The notes under the pieces: model-generated | What the model was told of the DNA's origin: nothing | Databases searched by the model: none | What the model saw: the letters and a program-made list of their open reading frames with translations, nothing else | Shown here: positions 26,151-37,280 of the stretch, in pieces | Position numbering within the stretch: position 1 is the stretch's first letter | Layout: each line of letters starts with the position of its first letter | NCBI GenBank assembly: GCA_033220425.1 | Contig: CM065647.1 | Span: 496,001-560,000, forward strand | Direction of reading: 5' to 3' | Source: Lepraria neglecta | Lineage: Eukaryota; Ascomycota; Lecanoromycetes; Lecanorales; Stereocaulaceae | DNA: 64,000 nucleotides | Translations under genes and position numbers: made by a program

Positions 26151-26482
26151 GCTGAAAAAAGGTACAGCACTAATACTCCACCTATCGATATTTTTATTCC
26201 TGGGAAAAGGCATAGTACTAATACTCTACCTATCAAGTTTTTATTCCTAATGACAGCGACCCTGAATAATAGTTAGCCATTTCTTTCATACCTGATAATA
26301 GCGACCCTGAAACCCTGAATGATAGTTACCTACTTTTCTTTATGACAGCGGCCCCGGATAATAGTCGGCTCGTATAGAATCTCGACCTGGTAATACGATC
26401 CTCTTGATGTATAGAGCTTCTTCTAGCTTCTTCTAGCTTCTTGATACCTCGTGGGCGAACGGCATCTTTCGGCGGGGGCAAC

Positions 26483-26635
26483 TGTTATAGTTGCTAGATT
26501 AGTAAGCGCTTACGCTTGCCTTATGTATTTCTTCCGCTTAGTAGCTAGAAAGAATCATCAGCTTATTCAACCCCAATAACTCGTTCATTGTGATCTTTGC
26601 GCGTTGTATATTTCATCCTTACTAAGACCCTGCCA
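26483..26635 (+). repeat. Right LTR of E3C
   Basis: Same 153-bp repeat as the left copy, followed by AAGAC at 26636-26640. A G-rich tract lies just upstream. Confidence 0.93.
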
Positions 26636-27540
26636 AAGACCCCGAAGGCGAGACGCTAGCGGGCTAAGTATATTAAAGGGAGGAAACAAAGAAGAAAGTC
26701 GCTTACGCTATAGGCTTCCTAGAGGATAGAGCTAAGACTGACTAGAAGTCTTGGTTACTATAGTTCCCGGTAGGGGCTGACTCGTAGACACATTTCAAGA
26801 TATTATTATACGAGTTCCTCGAGGGCGATAAAGACGAGGCGTATACTAAAGGCAGCTAGAAACTAGTAAACGCAAGGTAGCGAAAGGGCGATTCGGTTAA
26901 TAAGTATTATAACTATATATATAAGCTGTATATTCGCCTTAGGGCCCTTGACAGGGAATAATCTTTTACTGATTAATAATTCTTCGACTACTTCCGAGTA
27001 TAACTACTTTAGGAGTATAGGATAAAGCTAGACGAGCTAATTCCTAGGCCAAAGACTATATACGAACTATTATATCAGGTTTACTAATACGAGAAAACGG
27101 CAAGAATATATACGTAGAAGGACGGATAGAGAGATAAGTCTTATTCTAAGGGGTCTACGAAACCCTAAGTTTCGAAGAAGGATAATAAATCCGACTAAAT
27201 AGCTAATTATAATTAGAAGAAGGGTTATAATAGTAAGAAGGACTTAGGTAATAAGCCTCCCTTTATTATATAGAAGGATAAATTATCTAAAGATATCCGG
27301 GACCGCCGGTAGAAAGATTAGGCGTGCTTTAAATATAGATTATCTAGATATAAGACGCGCGATTATATAGTAAAGGAACAAACATTATATAATACCTAAG
27401 TAATACTCGATATAGTAAAAAACAAGTAGGTATAGTAATGGCTCCAACCGCTGTACCTATACGAGGAGTAATTATAATAACTCCCCTCGTCGATGAATCC
27501 GAGCTAATAGATATCTTATTAGGCAATACTAGTCTGAGTT

Positions 27541-27608
27541 AGAATATCGAGTCGAATACCGAGTCGAATATTAAATCGAATACTAAGTCGAACGTTAAAT
27601 CGAATACC
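27541..27608 (+). repeat. 12-bp tandem repeat in E2B (gag/protease junction)
   Basis: About five to six degenerate copies of a GAGTCGAATACC-like unit, read as a repeated E/K-S-N-T/V/I pattern. A related run of ATCGAATCGA lies near 9525-9552 in the same element. Confidence 0.7.
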
Positions 27609-29179
27609 CCGCTAGCTACTAAGGTAGAACCTATTATTAATATAAGGGTGTAGGCGGTAAAGGTTCACGCTGTAACCTAGCGAATTAAGGAACTATTAAA
27701 GATAGATAGTATCTTTATTAGTAATACCCTAGTACTGAATATAAAGGGTAAGACTAAGACTTTTAGTATACTAGCAGACAGTAGTACTAAAGTAAATATT
27801 ATCAACCGTATAAGCGCCTAGAAGATAGGCTTACTAGTACTTAATACTAATATTAGGCTAAGTACGATCTATAGAGAGGCAGTAAAGACCTACGGGATAT
27901 ACTATATCGAATTCCAGTAAGAGGACGAATAAGGCCGAGTCCGCTACTTTCAGGATACCTTTCTCGCTGTAGACATCGATACCTAAATGATTCTTGGTAT
28001 ACTATAGCTAACTATAGCGAATCCAGATATTAATTAGGTTAAGAAGTTATTCCGATAGAGGATCTATACTACGGTAGTAGCTCTTACGACCACTTGTCGA
28101 GTAGATATTATAGATCCGAAGGAGTTCGCTCGGCTTGCTATTAGTAAGGAAGCATACTATTTTGTTATATATACGCGTCAAGTAGTAAACGCTAACGAGC
28201 CTCCGGTCTATAGGGATTGTTACGTATATATCGGTTAGGTAAGTAGTGCTGCTACTAAGATAGTGCAAATACCGCCGGAGTATAGCGAGTACTCTGACGT
28301 CTTTTCGGATAGTAGTACTATAGGGTTACTAGAGTACGGACCTGTAGATCACGCTATCGACCTTATAGACGAGTGATAGCCGCCCTATAGTCCTATCTAT
28401 AACCTGAATAAGGTAGAGCTCGAGACTTTACGAGGCTATATTGAGAGTAACCTTACTAACGGCTTTATACGGCTATCTATATCGCCGGTAGGGTCACCAA
28501 TCCTCTTCGTACGAAAGCCCGGTAGAGGTCTACGCCTCTATATAGACTATTAAGGACTAAATATAATTACGATCAAGAATCGGTACCCTCTTCCCCTCGT
28601 TAGAGAATCTATTAATTGCCTAGCTATAGCTAAGAGATATACTTAATTAGATCTAACTACTACGTATTACTACCTTTATATTAAGAAGGGTAATAAGTAG
28701 AAGACTACGTTTAGAACACGTTATAGTTACTTCGAGTACTAAGTCTTGCTATTTAGGCTTATAAATACCCCTATAACGTTCTAAGTATATATTAATCAAG
28801 TATTAGCCGAAAAGCTAGATATCTTTTATATTATTTACCTTGATAACATTCTTATTTATACGCAAGATATTAGTACTAAGTATATTAAGGCTATAAAGTA
28901 GGTTCTAGATAAATTAAGATAGTATAGCCTATTTATTAATCTTTAGAAGTATCGTTTCGGTATAGATAAGGTATACTTCCTAGGCTATATTATCGCCCCT
29001 ACAGGGGTGAGTATAGAGGAAGACCGTATCTAGTTAGTTAAGAACTGGCTAGAACTGAAATCTATTCGAGAGATTCAGGTCTTCGTGGGCTTTACGAATT
29101 TCTATCACAGGTTTATTAAGGGGTTTAGTTATATTATAGCTCCTCTAACGGAGTTAATAAAGATATTACTATCTAAAAG

Positions 29180-29390
29180 AGATATAGACTTGTACGCCTA
29201 AGTAGTCTCCAATATATAGAGAAGTATAGATATTATATTTAGAGGTATAGTATAGAGGGATACAAATATTGTATCTAAAGGCACCCTAGATATAGACTCG
29301 TACGCCTGAGTAGTCTTTAAAGGTATAGACTCGTACGCCCGAGTAGCTACTAAAGATATAGACTTATACGCCTAAGTAGTCTTTAACGTA
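29180..29390 (+). repeat. Tandem repeats inside E2B pol, between RT and RNase H
   Basis: A unit like ATAGACTCGTACGCCTGAGTAG occurs four times (starting near 29186, 29290, 29321 and 29355) with short linkers containing GTATAGAGGGATA. Gypsy elements do not normally carry such an insert at this point. Confidence 0.7.
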
Positions 29391-30459
29391 TAGAGGGATA
29401 TAATTACTATATCTAGAGGTACTAAGATAAACGAAAAGAGCTCTAAGAGTCTATTTATTCTTATACCTAAGGTAAAGAAGGCCTTTAAAGATTTAAAGAT
29501 AGCTTTTACTACCGTACTAGTACTAAGGCACTTTAACCCGGAACTACTAATACGGGTAGAGACTAATGTATCGGGCTATACTCTTGGTAGTATCCTGAGT
29601 TAGTTATATAGTGAAGTTTAGTATCTAGTAGTATACTACTTATATAAATAAATTCCGGTAGAGACCCGGTACGACACGTACGATAAAGAACTATTAGCTA
29701 TTATCGAGTTATTCAAACACTAGTACTACTACTACAAGGGTAGTAGGTATAAGACTCAGGTCTTAACAGATTATTATAATCTCAAGAGATTTATAAGTAC
29801 TACACGACTAAATAGTTATTAGATTCGTTAGGCGTAAGAACTAAGTCGCTATAACTTTACTATCGAATATCGTTAGGGGAAATACAATCCCGCGGACCTA
29901 CTAAGTCGGATCGCTAACTATAAGTAGGATAATAGTATTACCGAATAAGAGAACTATTATCTACTTAATAAGCTGAAGTATACTCTACGAGGGTTCTATA
30001 CTATAGGGCGGTCTGCTTTTATAGCAGGCTGCTTTTAGATACTTATTACCGGTACTAACGGGGTACCCGGTATATATAGATAATAGGCCTAAATACGAGC
30101 TACTATTATAATCGAAGACCCTGCGGGTAACTCTGTTAAGGATTAGTCTTTTAATAATTAACTCGAAGAGTTAACTCTCAAGGATAATTATATAAGGAAC
30201 GTTATAGAATAATTAAAGAAATCTATAATTAACTCTCTAAGCGGCCTAAGTAGCTAACCCTATAGTCTCGCTAGAGGCAGACTATACTATAAGGGACGAA
30301 TATATATTCCTAAGGTATTACGAGACGTCGTTATAGAACGCTATTATAATAGTCTACTAGTAGGCCATTTCGGTACTGAGAAGACTCAAGTACTTATTTA
30401 ATGCAAGTACTTCTAGCCGAAGCTTACTAAGGATATAAGCGAACACGTCGCTATATACT

Positions 30460-30911
30460 TGTGAGGTATGCTCCCCGTCAGCGGGCCGTTATCGCTCCGT
30501 GAACTAGGCTCCTCGCTGGCGGACCGTTGCTGCGCCCTAGGATCTGCGTCCCGCGGGCGCTACGATGTCGGACTGCGGCTCAGCTCTTCGCTGGCGTTAC
30601 GCTGCTGCATACAAAGGTATTCAAAGACGTGAAGTGGTCATATCACTGGCACAGTATAGATGGTTCTGTATTAGAACTAATCACTAAGGATCCTCAGGAA
30701 AGAAGTGGGCAGACCGCTCCTTAAGCTTCTTCCTGCGGGTAACACATAGCCGCTATCAGGCAGCTAGCGCACCACTGAGAACCTAGCTCCTGACAGCTGC
30801 CAAGTCGGTCGAACATCATTCCGATCCACGCCAGCGCTCCGCGCACTAAGAGACATCGGAACAGCTTCACTAACAAGGCAGACCCCTTCCAACATGATAG
30901 TTGGTATTATA
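30460..30911 (-). repeat. Left LTR of the young Gypsy element
   Basis: 452-bp repeat starting TGTGAGGTATGCTCC on the plus strand, preceded by ATACT and essentially identical to 37281-37732. Confidence 0.95.
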
Positions 30912-31416
30912 ATTATCTCCCCCCTTAAGCACTGGCCCTCCAGTGTAAACCTGCAGCGGCGCGTATTCGCAGCGCACACCGACAGTGGGGCTAGATAGTT
31001 GCATGTAGAGCTCGTTAAAAACCTTCTAAAACCCGATGGGAAAAAGGAGGGAAAAGAGTCTCTACTTCACACAAGCTCCGAAATGACGCGAGTATATTTG
31101 CCACCGTGGTGACGAGATTGCGAGGTGAATTTGTTTCGAAGTGAATCTCGTGCAACGCTGGCGGACCGCCGTCGCAATGTTAAAAACCCTGCGGATTCCC
31201 CTTTCACTTTCTTCCTTTGCAACTCCTACTACTTATAGTACGCAACCTATGATCTGACACTCCTTTGATAGGTATAGACCCTGATTAATAACAGATCATC
31301 TCGTTATAACAATTTTCGATTCCCGAGTAAGCAGAGCCATCGCGGAGTCGTCGTGGAATGCCATTGATATCTTGACAGTCAACAACAGCAGCAGCACCAG
31401 AAGTGAGTGTGATTCA

Positions 31417-32240
31417 ATGCGCAAGAGCCCCGCTGTCGGGGCGCTGCTGACATTCGCAGTGGCGGACCTCCCGTGTGGGCCGTGCCTTCGGGCACAAGTC
31501 CAGTGCCACCGTGGGCTGGCACCTCCTTGCACTCGGTGCAAGGGGGCACGATATGGAGTGAACCGTTGTGTCATGGTATGGGTATCACTTAACGTTCCAC
31601 CTGCGTTCCGCTGACGTCAAAGATACCACCAGAGTTTGGGGCAGAGGCCCGGGCGCTCTCCGCCGAGTCGGCCGGTGGTGTGGCGGCGGCGGGCGTGTCA
31701 CGCCCGTTGGTCCAACGCATTGGGGACCTGCTTCGGCAGGTCACCCAGTGGCGCAAGGACCACGGCATGACCCCCGCCACGTCGGGCCATCGGTCGGCTC
31801 GGCAGGTGGCCGACCTGGAGGGGAGGGTGCGGGTGTTGGTAAGAATTCCGAATCTGCACGTTGACTCCGCTAACTCGCCGCAGGAGGCAAGTCATATCCT
31901 ATTCTTTCCTTCTCTATCCTTCCATTATGCCGCTTTTCTCAACTCCGCTTATACGCCTTGTACGCCACGCGCATGCCGACTGATTTCTTCCAGGATGAGG
32001 TGGAAGGGCTGCGCGTCGCAAGCGCGGAGGCGAGCGCGGCGGAGGAGAGTGAGGAGGAGGAAGAGGAGAGCGAGGAGGAAGAGGAAGAGGAAGAGGAAGA
32101 GGAAGAGGAAGAGGAAGAGGAGTGGGAGGGGTTTAGGGAAAGTGGGGAGGATGACGAAGAGGAGGTGGAGGAAGAAGAGGAGGTAGAGGAAGAGGAGGTA
32201 AGCTCCAGCGCACCGCCTGTTACCGCTATGTGCTAAGTTG
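31417..32240 (+). other. Antisense coding-like stretch with Zn2Cys6-like cluster in the young element
   Basis: On the plus strand, opposite gag-pol, a reading frame from the ATG at 31417 carries CGPC, then C, then CTRC, then C (codons at 31474-31569). The spacing is C-X2-C-X6-C-X7-C-X2-C-X9-C, which fits the fungal Zn(II)2Cys6 binuclear cluster. Downstream plus-strand frames include a helical stretch (about 31625-31842) and a very long glutamate run (about 32041-32210). GT...AG candidates near 31575-31620 and 31843-31885 suggest introns on this strand. It lies between pol and the 3' LTR. Whether it is expressed is unknown; a regulatory DNA-binding role is inference only. Confidence 0.5.
32041..32205 (+). 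repeat. GAGGAA-type purine tract
   Basis: Low-complexity run of GAGGAA/GAGGAG units, the longest part of which is a regular GAGGAA hexamer array at about 32080-32128. On the plus strand it encodes polyglutamate within the antisense stretch of the young element. A second, less regular purine tract follows at 32290-32375. Confidence 0.85.
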
Positions 32241-32529
32241 TGCAGCTGCCTGCAAGCCAACCTCGGAGCGACGTCGTTCGAGGTACCGTGTTGGAGGATC
32301 TGGAGGAGAGGAGGATAGAGGAGAGGAGGGCAAGGAGGAGGGAGAAGAGAAAAGAGAGGAGGAGAGCTGCAAAAGCAGCGAAGAGGGTAAGCGATATCGC
32401 TCCGCCACCGCCGCTTATGCTGACTTTCCAGGCTCGGTCCTCTTAGATTGTGTTCTTGCTTTTTCCTTTTGGCATTCTGGCGTTTGGCGGCTCGGCGATA
32501 GAACTGCGGGGTTTCATAGTTGCATTCAA

Positions 32530-35500
32530 TCAAGATGACTTTCTCCTACGCTTCCTTCCGCGTCCCGCATGCTCCTCGTACTTGCGCTTAAGGACTGGCG
32601 CATTAACAAGTTCATCCTCTGGTAACCATTGGTTGTAGATATCACCCCATCCAGTCCACTTGACCTTGTACCATACACCTTCCTTGTTCTTTACCTTATC
32701 AACGATTTCTTCTACCTCCCACTGTTCTTTATCATCGATGAGTTCTGGGGGCTGCATGAAATCCGCTGACTCCGCGCCATCGCGCAAATGATAGGGTTCA
32801 AGCAAGGATACATGAAAGGTGTTGTGGATACGATAATCCGGGGGTAGTGTAAGTCGGTACGCCTGCGCTCCGACCTTATCTTCAATTCTGAAAGGGCCGA
32901 CGAACCGATGGGATAGCTTCTTGCTTGGCCGCCTTTGCTTGAGGTTTTTGGCCGACAGCATCACCAATTGGCCCACTTGGTACTCTTTGGGCTTGTGTTC
33001 TTGGTTGTAATACTTCGCCTGCGCCTCGACAGCTCCCCGCCAATGCTCCTCAATCGTTTTACGATAGTGCTGCAACCGCTCCACCCGTTCCTTTGCTGAT
33101 GGTATCTCCCCCCTTAGGGAACCGTCCCCGGCTTCCCAATGAATTTCGGGGTTATAACCGTATCCCGCAAAAAACGGCGAGCAGCCAACGGAGCTATGGA
33201 GGCTATTCATATAAGCAAATTCGGCTACGGGCAAGAGCTTTGCCCAGTTTGTTTGTTCTGAATTCGCAAACGTCCGCAAGAAGTGCTCCAATGTCTGGTT
33301 TTGGCGTTCTGTCTGACCATCTGTCTGTGGGTGAAAAGCGGTGCTCATACGCCGCTTGATCTTTGCATGATAGCAAACCGCTGACCAGAACGCACTTGTG
33401 AACACAGAGCCTCTGTCGCTCACAATGCCAGTTGGTATGCCATATCGGCAGACAACTTCATCAAAGAAGAGTTCCGCTAGCTCGGCGGCGGCGATGGTTT
33501 TAGTGGTAGGCAGATAACGAGCCATCTTGGTGAATCTGTCCACCACCACCAAAATCGAGTTATACACGACGCCGCCCCGTTTGCTCGGAGGTAATCCCGT
33601 CACAAAATCCATGGTCAATTCCTGCCATGGACCTTTTGGTAACGGCAATGATTGTAATTCGCCATAAGGACGATGTCTAGCCACTTTGACCCTTTGACAG
33701 ATGTCGCATGTGCGCACGTAGCTCTGCGCCTGCTCCGCGATGTTGCGCCAATGGTACTTGCGCTGCAGGAGCTCCAGCGTCTTTTCGGCTCCAAAGTGTC
33801 CTGCTAGGGGGTCGTCGTGGCATTTACCAATCAATTCTTGTCTCAAAGCACTATCTTCAGGGATATATAGTCGTCCCTTGTACCGAAGGAGGTTCTCGTT
33901 ATCGAAAGACCAATCTTGATCTGGAAGGCGTGGGCGCCCCTCTGACTCCACGCTGTTACTTCTGCATTTCCCAACCCACTTGTCATGGCGTTGTAAATCA
34001 GAAATCAGCGACTTGAGTGGTCTTTGGGTGTCTATATAAGGCCCTTCCTCAAGATCTCTAACGGTTTTCCTTGGTATAACCACCTGAACACCTGCAACTT
34101 GCGACCCTAGCTGTAGCATCGCCTCATCGGCGCGCTCACGCACACTTGTATCCTCCATGGACCAAAGTGCCAGCTTGTTCTGCAACGTTGGTAATAGCTT
34201 AGTGTTCAATGGCGAGGCCCCTTCATAATCTGGGCGTCTGGAAGGAGGATCAGCGGGATTGGTTTTGCCCGCTCTATGGATCATCTCGAAGTCATAAGCT
34301 GCGAGCTTCAGCGCCCAGCGTGCTTGCCGCGGCGTCAACTCTTTCAGCTTCATGAATCCCCGCAGATTATTATGATCCGTCAGAACCTCCACCGGGAAAA
34401 GGCTTCCTTCTAGGTAGTGTCGCCACTGCTTGAACGCCGCGACAACTGCGAGCAATTCTTGGTCATACACTTCATAATTTTGCTCAGCAGGAATCATTTT
34501 GCGAGACCAGAATGCAACTGGCCGCCAGCTCCCCTGGTCATCCGGTTGTGACAGGATACCCGCAACAGCAAAATTCGATGCATCGGTCTCAACCCTGATT
34601 TTCTGAGACGGATTGAAATGTTGCAGTAGGGGGGCTTCGGTAAACTTCCTACACAGTTGTTGGAACGCCGTCTGCGCGTTGTCGGACCACTCGAGTGGTC
34701 CCGTTTTCCTTCCATCCTTACTACCTTTCAGTAGGCTAGTAAGTGGCGCTGCAATAGCCGAATAATGATGGATGAAACGACGATAGAAATTCGCAAAGCC
34801 TAGGAATACCTGGACTTCTCGATAAGTCTTCGGTGTTGGCCAATCCCCAATTGTCTCAACTCTGCGCGCATCCATCTCCACGCCAGCGGTGGAGACGATG
34901 AAGCCTAAGTACTCAACCCGGGTCGTAAAAAACTCACACTTCTTCCGGTTCGCATAGAGTTGGAATTGCCGAAGTCTTTGGAGTACTCCTTTGACGTGCC
35001 TCCAGTGGTCCGCTGGGGTTTCCGAAAAAACCAAGATATCATCCAAATATACCACACACGTCACATCGACCAGGCCTACAAGGGCCCGATTGATGTACGC
35101 TTGAAAAGTGGCAGGGGCATTCGCTAACCTAAATGGCATGACAAGATATTCAAAGTGACCGTAACGCGTGCGGAACGCTGTCTTCCATTCATCGCCACGC
35201 TTAATTCGGATGCGGTGATACGCATCCTTGAGGTCCAACTTTGAGAATACTTTGGCACCGCTTAAGCGGTCCAGCGTCTCGGTGATTAGGGGCAATGGGT
35301 GCCGATTCTTGATCGTCACCGCATTCAACCCTCGATAATCCACGCAAAGACGTAGCCCCCCATCCTTTTTCGGTACGAAAAGTATAGGTGCTCCTGCCGG
35401 CGAAACAGAGTGGCGAATCCACTTCTTTCCCAGCGCATCGTCAAGGTACCGCCGAAGCTCCGTCAACTCCGTCCTCGACAGATTATAGATGGGACCATAA

Positions 35501-36111
35501 GGTGGCTCCCTACCGTCTAACTCAATAGCGTGGTCTCCCTGCTTTTGTTCAGGCAAGATCCCTGCTTTCTCATTTGAGAAGACATCTTCAAACTCCCGTA
35601 ACTCAGGAGGAAGGGTTGCATCGAACTCGTCAGTCCGAGGTCGCTCCGCCATCGCGGCGCCAGCGCAAATCACAGCGAACACTTTCTGTTCCTGTTGCAA
35701 AACTTTGCCAAATTCGGTCGGTCCATCCAGCTGCATCAGCCTAGGATTTATTTGGTACCGCCATTGGCGCGCCAGCGTATCGACTATGATACCTGACTTA
35801 TGAAGCGCTGGCATCCCGATGATCAAGTCGGGACCCTCCTGGTCTACGGCGTAGAACAAGGAACTACATTCCTTTTCTTGCCCCCAGTTATCAGTAGCTA
35901 CATAGCTTAACTGAAACGCCCCATAACAAAAGGCGCCTTGTCCGCTCGGCCATACCGGCGTCGGCAAGACAGCGCGTTCTGGCTGCAAATCATATTGCAC
36001 CACGAACCGCTGAGAGACCAAGCTAATCGTCGCCCCAGGGTCAATCAGCCCCTTGACGGGCTGTCGACCACCCGGGAGGATTACTTGTCCCGTAAGGTAA
36101 AGAGGTTCCAA
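32530..36111 (-). CDS. Pol polyprotein of the young Gypsy element
   Basis: A 1193-residue frame with the Ty3/Gypsy order. An aspartic protease-like part lies at the N-terminus (LIDPGATISLV, residues about 21-31; the usual D-S/T-G reads DPG). RT follows with FVPKKDGGLR and the YLDDILVF active site (residues about 240-430), then RNase H (VETDASNFAVAG, about 540-660). Integrase has an HHCC zinc region (GHFGAEK to CDICQRVK), DFVTGLPP and DRGSVFTS (about 790-1080). A chromodomain (VEEIVDKVKNK, WYKVKWTGW) lies at about 1130-1180, which typically directs integration to heterochromatin. This fits its landing in a RIPped nest. Looks whole. Confidence 0.94.
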   Translation of the reverse strand: MEPLYLTGQVILPGGRQPVKGLIDPGATISLVSQRFVVQYDLQPERAVLPTPVWPSGQGAFCYGAFQLSYVATDNWGQEKECSSLFYAVDQEGPDLIIGMPALHKSGIIVDTLARQWRYQINPRLMQLDGPTEFGKVLQQEQKVFAVICAGAAMAERPRTDEFDATLPPELREFEDVFSNEKAGILPEQKQGDHAIELDGREPPYGPIYNLSRTELTELRRYLDDALGKKWIRHSVSPAGAPILFVPKKDGGLRLCVDYRGLNAVTIKNRHPLPLITETLDRLSGAKVFSKLDLKDAYHRIRIKRGDEWKTAFRTRYGHFEYLVMPFRLANAPATFQAYINRALVGLVDVTCVVYLDDILVFSETPADHWRHVKGVLQRLRQFQLYANRKKCEFFTTRVEYLGFIVSTAGVEMDARRVETIGDWPTPKTYREVQVFLGFANFYRRFIHHYSAIAAPLTSLLKGSKDGRKTGPLEWSDNAQTAFQQLCRKFTEAPLLQHFNPSQKIRVETDASNFAVAGILSQPDDQGSWRPVAFWSRKMIPAEQNYEVYDQELLAVVAAFKQWRHYLEGSLFPVEVLTDHNNLRGFMKLKELTPRQARWALKLAAYDFEMIHRAGKTNPADPPSRRPDYEGASPLNTKLLPTLQNKLALWSMEDTSVRERADEAMLQLGSQVAGVQVVIPRKTVRDLEEGPYIDTQRPLKSLISDLQRHDKWVGKCRSNSVESEGRPRLPDQDWSFDNENLLRYKGRLYIPEDSALRQELIGKCHDDPLAGHFGAEKTLELLQRKYHWRNIAEQAQSYVRTCDICQRVKVARHRPYGELQSLPLPKGPWQELTMDFVTGLPPSKRGGVVYNSILVVVDRFTKMARYLPTTKTIAAAELAELFFDEVVCRYGIPTGIVSDRGSVFTSAFWSAVCYHAKIKRRMSTAFHPQTDGQTERQNQTLEHFLRTFANSEQTNWAKLLPVAEFAYMNSLHSSVGCSPFFAGYGYNPEIHWEAGDGSLRGEIPSAKERVERLQHYRKTIEEHWRGAVEAQAKYYNQEHKPKEYQVGQLVMLSAKNLKQRRPSKKLSHRFVGPFRIEDKVGAQAYRLTLPPDYRIHNTFHVSLLEPYHLRDGAESADFMQPPELIDDKEQWEVEEIVDKVKNKEGVWYKVKWTGWGDIYNQWLPEDELVNAPVLKRKYEEHAGRGRKRRRKSS

Positions 36112-36116
36112 GGCTT

Positions 36117-37232
36117 CTATTCGTCTGTCTTCCCCCGCTTGCTTGGCGGTGGCGGGGTGCTGTCTTTTTTTGACTGCACCGCATTGACAGGGGTGAAGCT
36201 TGGATCATCCCTATGGGGACATTCTGGTTTCCAATGCCCCGTCTTACCGCAATGATAACAACTATCATCACGGTGGTCAGGGTCAGCCTTAGGTACTGGA
36301 TGAGACTTGGAATTTCGTCTCCTCTTGCCACCTCGCTGACGTCCCGCTGGCTCTCCGCCAGCGGACTCAGTCGGAGCACCAGACACCCGTTCTTCTAAAG
36401 GCCTACCCTTACCACTGGATCTAGGCGTTGATGGGTAACGCTCAAGGTTCTTTTCCTGCATAATCGCAAGTGCTAAGAGACCGTCACGCGTCGTCGGGAC
36501 GCTGCCGGTGCTCAGGATTTTAGACTTCAACTCAGGGCGGAGTTTGGTCAAAAAGCTATTCACCCGGAACTCTTCCGATAGGGGAGTAATATGGCTTTCC
36601 AGTTCTTCCAGGTAAGCTTTGAAGACGGAAACCTTCTGTCCCTGCTGTTGCTTGGCGCTATTCAAGCGCTCGTAGGCAAGCAGTCGGCGATTCACTGGGT
36701 CTGCTACCAAATCCAAGAGAAACTGAGAAAAGTTCTCAAAAGAGTAATCGTCTAGCTGTTCCTTCCGAAAGTGTTGGCGCCACTGCGTCGCTGCATCCCC
36801 TTCTAGGGACTGCATGCAGTAGAGGATTTTCGCCCTATCGGTAGTGAAATATTCAGGACTCAGGAGGAATTTGATTTCGACGTCGGCGAACCAGCGGATA
36901 TGCTCTCCTTCGCTGTTGCCGTGATAGAGCCGCATCTTTTCAGGGCGTATTGTCTTTGCCGCCAGCAAGACCGATGGCGCCTCGCTATCGCTAAGCCCCT
37001 CAAAGTCTTCTGCATCGGCTTCAGCTCCCAGTCGAAGCTCCGCGTTCCGAGCTTCTAACTCCCGGACGCGTTTTTCTTCCAATAAGTGTTGGTTTTCTGC
37101 CTCAAGTTGGGCAATCCTCTGCTGGAGTGCCGGAGATGAAAGGGTCGAGTCCGAGGACTCCACTGTCGGTGGGTCATCGGGGCGCGTAGTCTCCGGTTCT
37201 GGTTCTTCTGAAGAGCGCGGTTGTCTTGCCAT
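36117..37232 (-). CDS. Gag of the young Gypsy element
   Basis: A 371-residue frame. Residues about 25-75 form an E/L/R-rich coiled coil. Residues about 95-260 resemble the Retrotrans_gag capsid region (a WFADVEIKF start, YCMQSLEGDAATQWRQHF, later FLTKLRPELKSKIL). The C-terminus is basic and holds one CCHC zinc knuckle (CYHCGKTGHWKPEC), followed by a lysine-rich tail. Gag packages the element RNA into intracellular particles. It ends 5 nt before the pol frame, which lies in a different frame. Family assignment is firm. Confidence 0.93.
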   Translation of the reverse strand: MARQPRSSEEPEPETTRPDDPPTVESSDSTLSSPALQQRIAQLEAENQHLLEEKRVRELEARNAELRLGAEADAEDFEGLSDSEAPSVLLAAKTIRPEKMRLYHGNSEGEHIRWFADVEIKFLLSPEYFTTDRAKILYCMQSLEGDAATQWRQHFRKEQLDDYSFENFSQFLLDLVADPVNRRLLAYERLNSAKQQQGQKVSVFKAYLEELESHITPLSEEFRVNSFLTKLRPELKSKILSTGSVPTTRDGLLALAIMQEKNLERYPSTPRSSGKGRPLEERVSGAPTESAGGEPAGRQRGGKRRRNSKSHPVPKADPDHRDDSCYHCGKTGHWKPECPHRDDPSFTPVNAVQSKKDSTPPPPSKRGKTDE

Positions 37233-37280
37233 AATATCCCACTCCGGGCCTTTTGCCTCAAAGGTTGGAGTGATTAGAAC

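Larger units (their letters stand above)
9888..26635 (+). mobile_element. Gypsy LTR retrotransposon E3C with extra 3' region, RIPped
   Basis: LTRs of 153 bp (9888-10040 and 26483-26635) share the duplication AAGAC (9883-9887 and 26636-26640). Net size without the nested E4D is about 10.1 kb, large for fungal Gypsy. A primer binding site matching initiator tRNA-Met lies at 10043-10054. Internal parts on the plus strand: leader (10055-10098, 16733-17050), gag (about 17100-19100), protease (about 19730-20110), RT (about 20620-21400), RNase H (about 21660-21990), integrase (about 22340-23330) and chromodomain (about 23570-23760). After pol there is a further coding-like stretch of about 2 kb (24170-26150) of unknown product, then short imperfect repeats before the right LTR. 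Many breaks; RIP-type. Confidence 0.88.

Noticed and set aside
31949-32533. Minus-strand ORF of 194 codons rich in Leu/Phe opposite the purine tract
   Set aside because: It is the complement of the GAGGAA repeat. Composition alone keeps it open, and it carries no motif.
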